Below are positions 7,594-9,935 of a DNA stretch of 9,935 nucleotides, in pieces. The stretch is from Candidatus Cloacimonadota bacterium (GTDB lineage Bacteria; Cloacimonadota; Cloacimonadia; Cloacimonadales; TCS61), in contig JAUVKM010000052.1 of assembly GCA_030596265.1 (NCBI GenBank), forward strand, positions 1-9,935. The letters run 5' to 3'. Within the stretch, counting starts at the first letter, position 1, and each line of letters starts with the position of its first letter. The notes under the pieces are model-generated. The model did no database searches and was not told the origin of the DNA. It saw nothing but the letters and a program-made list of their open reading frames with translations. Both the position numbers and the translations under genes were made by a program.

Positions 7594-7612
7594 TTTTGGG
7601 AAAAGGAAAAAT

Positions 7613-7628
7613 GCTGCTTGTAAGCAGC
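7613..7628 (+). other. Perfect intercistronic stem-loop upstream of bmp
   Basis: GCTGCT (7613-7618) and AGCAGC (7623-7628) form a perfect six-pair stem around TGTA, 27 bases before the bmp start and just ahead of an A-rich tract and the ribosome site. It has no T run on the plus strand, so it is not a terminator. A role in mRNA stability or processing is possible. Confidence 0.45.
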
Positions 7629-7642
7629 TTAAAAAAAATAGG

Positions 7643-7650
7643 AAAGGAGT
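7643..7650 (+). promoter_or_regulatory. Ribosome binding site that decides the bmp start
   Basis: AAAGGAGT lies five bases before the ATG at 7656. This favours 7656 over the in-frame ATGs at 7596 and 7611, which have weaker upstream sites and would put extra residues before the lipoprotein signal peptide. Confidence 0.8.
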
Positions 7651-7655
7651 TGCAA

Positions 7656-8666
7656 ATGTTTAAACGAATTATTACGATTTTTGTTCTAGTACTTTTCGTA
7701 ATGTCCATCTTTAGTTGTGGACAGGTAAAAAAAGAATCAGGTATTAAGGTTGCCATGGTAACAGACGTTGGTGGGATTAACGATCAATCATTCAATCAAT
7801 CAGCATGGGAAGGATTAAAAAGAGCTGAGAAAGAATTCGCTCTTTCTGTAAGTTATCTTGAATCAACTCAAGATGCAGATTATGCACCTAATATGGAAAC
7901 TCTGCTTGATGCCGGAAATAATTTAATTTGGGGTATCGGTTTTAAAATGGGTGATACAATTAAAGAAAAAGCTCTGGAAAATCCAGATCAAAATTATGCT
8001 ATCATAGACTATGCTTATGGTGAAGAAACTCCAGTAAATGTAGTTGGTGTTGTTTTTAAAGAGCAAGAACCATCATTCCTGGTTGGTTACATTGCAGGTA
8101 AAATGACAACAACTAATAAAGTTGGTTTTGTTGGTGGAATGAAATTCCCATTAATAGAAAAATTTGAATATGGTTTCAAAGCTGGTGTGAAATTAGCAAA
8201 TCCTGATGCTGAAGTATATGCGCAATATGCAGATTCTTTCACTGATGCTGCCAAAGGTAAAGCTATTGCAAATCAAATGTATGAAAAAAATGCTGATATA
8301 GTTTATCATGCAGCCGGTGGTGTTGGAGATGGTGTTATTGAGGCTGCAAAAGAACAAGATAAATTTGCTATTGGTGTTGATAGGGATCAAAATTCACTCG
8401 CTCCTGATCATGTTATCACATCTGCTATGAAAAGAGTTGATAATGCAATTTTCAATGTCGCTGCACTTTTAGTTAAAGATGAGTTCCCAGGTGGAACTAC
8501 TGTTGTTTACGGTTTAAAAGAAGGTGGAGTTGGCATTGCACCTACATCTTATAAACTCGTTCCGGCTGACATTTTGGAAGAAGTTGAAGGTCTTTCAGCT
8601 AAGATTATCTCTGGTGAGATTATTGTTCCAAGTACACCAGATACTTTTGCAGAATGGATGAAGTAA
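7656..8666 (+). CDS. nupN: BMP family substrate-binding lipoprotein (PnrA-like)
   Basis: This is the ligand-capturing subunit of the importer, anchored outside the inner membrane by a lipid. From the chosen start it has 336 residues. A signal peptide with two early basic residues and a hydrophobic core (5-19) ends in the lipobox-like IFSC with Cys21. The mature part follows the BMP/PnrA pattern: VAMVTDVGGINDQSFNQSAW (32-51) carries the Asp, Asn and Phe usually near the nucleoside pocket. It also has GIGFKMG (93-99), an Asp in IIDYAYG (116-122), VGVVFKEQEPSFLVGYIAG (130-148), AAGGVGDGV (219-227) and GVDRDQ (240-245). The family includes purine-nucleoside binders in Treponema. In Bacillus the binding-protein gene comes first; here it is last, after 98 bases. 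The frame can be extended upstream to 7596, but the ribosome site and signal peptide argue for 7656. Confidence 0.92.
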   Translation: MFKRIITIFVLVLFVMSIFSCGQVKKESGIKVAMVTDVGGINDQSFNQSAWEGLKRAEKEFALSVSYLESTQDADYAPNMETLLDAGNNLIWGIGFKMGDTIKEKALENPDQNYAIIDYAYGEETPVNVVGVVFKEQEPSFLVGYIAGKMTTTNKVGFVGGMKFPLIEKFEYGFKAGVKLANPDAEVYAQYADSFTDAAKGKAIANQMYEKNADIVYHAAGGVGDGVIEAAKEQDKFAIGVDRDQNSLAPDHVITSAMKRVDNAIFNVAALLVKDEFPGGTTVVYGLKEGGVGIAPTSYKLVPADILEEVEGLSAKIISGEIIVPSTPDTFAEWMK

Positions 8667-8694
8667 TTTAGTTATTTATAACCATTATAAAATT

Positions 8695-8727
8695 GGAAGC
8701 CCCTTATAATTGGGGCTTCCTTTCTTT
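8695..8727 (+). terminator. Intrinsic terminator after the binding-protein gene
   Basis: A perfect nine-pair GC-rich stem (8695-8703 with 8712-8720) encloses an eight-base A/T loop and is followed by TTTCTTT. It lies 28 bases after the bmp stop and only 17 bases before the rsmI start, so rsmI may depend partly on readthrough. The loop holds an exact TATAAT, but no matching -35 box precedes it. Confidence 0.92.
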
Positions 8728-8744
8728 ATAAAACAGGAAGTTGA

Positions 8745-9581
8745 ATGAGTAAAACAGGAATTCTATTTATTGTCCCAACTCCAATCGGGAATTTGGCAGA
8801 TATGACTTTCAGGGCGATTGATATTCTAAAGAAAGTATCTATCATTGGTGCAGAAGATACACGGAATTCCAAGAAACTATTGAACCATTATAATATCGAA
8901 ACACCATTGATAAGTTATCACAAATTCAATGAACGTAAACGGGTAGATAAGTTGTTAAATAAGTTGCTAGATGGTGAAGATATTGCAATAATATCAGATG
9001 CTGGAACTCCGGGAATTTCCGATCCATCCAGTATAATTATTAAAGAAGCTATCAATTGTAGATTAAAGATAGAAGTACTACCTGGAGCAACAGCTTTCAT
9101 TCCTGCTGTGGTCGCATCAGGTTTAAATTGCGATAGATTCCAATTCATTGGTTTCCTGCCTGAAAAAAATAAAACAAGAGATATATTATTAGAAAATATT
9201 AAGAAAAATGAAAATACTTTAGTCTTCTACGAAGCTCCTCATAAACTACAAAAATTCTTTCAATATTTATTCGATCATCTGGGAGACCGCAAAATATCAA
9301 TTGTTCGAGAAATTTCCAAGATTTATGAAACATATTATCGTATGACTTTGAAGAGCATTATTGAAGAACCTGAACAAATTGTGGCAAAGGGTGAATTTGT
9401 AATCATTGTAGAAGGTTCACAAAAAAGCATTATCAGCGACAGTAATTTAAAGAAGAAGCTTATTAAATTATTAGAAAATGGTGAAACAAAAAAAACAGCT
9501 GTAAAACTTGTAACAAAAGAAACAGGTGAACAAAAGAATAGGATATATCAACTGGCTTTAGAACTTGAATTGCATGAATAA
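8745..9581 (+). CDS. rsmI: 16S rRNA 2'-O-ribose (C1402) methyltransferase
   Basis: RsmI uses S-adenosylmethionine to methylate the ribose of C1402 in the decoding centre of 16S rRNA. At 278 residues it is close to the E. coli protein (286). The tetrapyrrole-methylase-type fold is clear: PTPIGNL (11-17), AEDTR (36-40), SYHKFNE (57-63), SDAGTPGISDP (84-94), LPGATAFIPA (112-121), GFLP (136-139), FYEAPHKL (161-168), VREISKIYETYYR (187-199) and KGEFVIIVEG (215-224). A lysine-rich tail follows (from about 235). AGGAAG is placed properly before the ATG. The start sits immediately downstream of a terminator with no room for a standard promoter between them. It is on the same strand as ybaB, 66 bases upstream of it. 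Confidence 0.96.
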   Translation: MSKTGILFIVPTPIGNLADMTFRAIDILKKVSIIGAEDTRNSKKLLNHYNIETPLISYHKFNERKRVDKLLNKLLDGEDIAIISDAGTPGISDPSSIIIKEAINCRLKIEVLPGATAFIPAVVASGLNCDRFQFIGFLPEKNKTRDILLENIKKNENTLVFYEAPHKLQKFFQYLFDHLGDRKISIVREISKIYETYYRMTLKSIIEEPEQIVAKGEFVIIVEGSQKSIISDSNLKKKLIKLLENGETKKTAVKLVTKETGEQKNRIYQLALELELHE

Positions 9582-9585
9582 TAAT

Positions 9586-9612
9586 TTGACTTTAAAAGTA
9601 GCAATAAATTTG
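9586..9612 (+). promoter_or_regulatory. Possible promoter before ybaB
   Basis: TTGACT (9586-9591) is followed by TAAATTTG (9605-9612), which matches the TAnnTTTG -7 element known from Bacteroidota. The spacing of 16 bases from TTG is shorter than the usual 17-23 for that promoter type. The ATG is 35 bases after the -7-like box. This is weak evidence; cotranscription with rsmI is equally likely. Confidence 0.3.
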
Positions 9613-9647
9613 TTGAAAAAGATTTAATAAAATATGGAGGATTAGAT

Positions 9648-9935
9648 ATGTTTCCAGGTGGAAAGAAAGGAATGAAAGATCTTATGAAGCAAGCAAAAAA
9701 AATGCAGGATGACATGATGAAGGCTCAGGAAGAGCTTGCTAATAAAATTGTTGAAGGAACTTCCGGGGGTGGAATGGTTAAGGTAGAAATGAACGGTAAA
9801 AATCAACTCATTTCTTTAAATATTGATAAAGAAGTTGTAGACCCTGACGATATAGAAATGTTAGAAGACCTTGTAATTGCCGCCGTAAATGAAGCTCATG
9901 AAAAAATTGCAAAATCCAGCGAAGAAGAAATGGGT
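9648..9935 (+). CDS. ybaB: YbaB/EbfC family nucleoid-associated protein (3' end outside window)
   Basis: The first 96 residues are present and the frame is open to the window end; family members are usually about 100-110 residues, so only a short tail is missing. Members form dimers that bind DNA and help organise the nucleoid. The N-terminal basic helix MKDLMKQAKKMQ (9-20) runs into a coiled segment rich in Met and Gln (to about 30). This is followed by GGGMVKVEMNG (40-50) and MLEDLVIAAVNEAHEKI (71-87), the family's most recognisable part. GGAGG lies eight bases upstream of the ATG and supports this start over Met9. In many bacteria ybaB is followed by recR and often preceded by dnaX; here rsmI precedes it, and what follows lies outside the window. 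Confidence 0.93.
   Translation, partial: MFPGGKKGMKDLMKQAKKMQDDMMKAQEELANKIVEGTSGGGMVKVEMNGKNQLISLNIDKEVVDPDDIEMLEDLVIAAVNEAHEKIAKSSEEEMG

Noticed and set aside
7596..7655. N-terminal extension of the BMP lipoprotein starting at 7596 or 7611
   Set aside because: The extension spans a hairpin and poly-A tract, has weaker ribosome sites, and would put up to 20 residues before an otherwise normal lipoprotein signal peptide. AAAGGAGT directly precedes 7656.

Overview
The window is AT-rich chromosomal DNA from a bacterium with tightly packed genes. It reads as ordinary core and metabolic sequence. I see no mobile element, CRISPR array, phage gene, tRNA or rRNA. The gene set fits an anaerobic, amino-acid-using member of the FCB group (Bacteroidota, Cloacimonadota and relatives). 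It includes an SDR-type threonine dehydrogenase paired with a KBL-like enzyme, a BMP-family lipoprotein transporter, and rsmI and ybaB. Cloacimonadota is my best guess, but this is inference from gene content and base composition, not proof.

Layout. Positions 2-412 (+) hold the C-terminal end of an unrecognised protein. Convergent to it, 457-1011 (-) encodes a small exported protein with a Cache-like sensor fold and no output domain. A 194-bp divergent gap follows. Next comes a three-gene operon: tdh (1206-2156), acpS (2156-2530, overlapping tdh by one base) and kbl (2547-3773), closed by a strong intrinsic terminator at 3802-3832. TDH and KBL together convert L-threonine plus CoA to glycine and acetyl-CoA. 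AcpS, which activates acyl carrier protein, is an unexpected partner between them.

A second operon at 3930-8666 encodes a complete BMP-type ABC importer, probably for nucleosides: a double-domain ATPase, two permeases joined by 4-base ATGA overlaps, and, after a 98-bp gap containing two inverted repeats, the substrate-binding lipoprotein in last place. A strong terminator (8695-8727) closes it. rsmI (16S rRNA methyltransferase) starts only 17 bases after that terminator. The window ends inside ybaB/ebfC, a nucleoid-associated protein that often precedes recR.

Regulation. Every gene-to-gene gap of about 100 bp or more carries an exact TTGACA box pointing at the downstream gene. Three of the four lie 49-57 bases before the start codon, yet none has a convincing TATAAT at normal spacing. 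I found no riboswitch or obvious operator.

I did not find a clearly new biological system. The points most worth a second look are acpS inside the threonine operon, the exact acyl-acceptor chemistry of the KBL-like enzyme, the inverted repeats ahead of the binding-protein gene, the orphan exported Cache-like protein, and the recurring TTGACA boxes.
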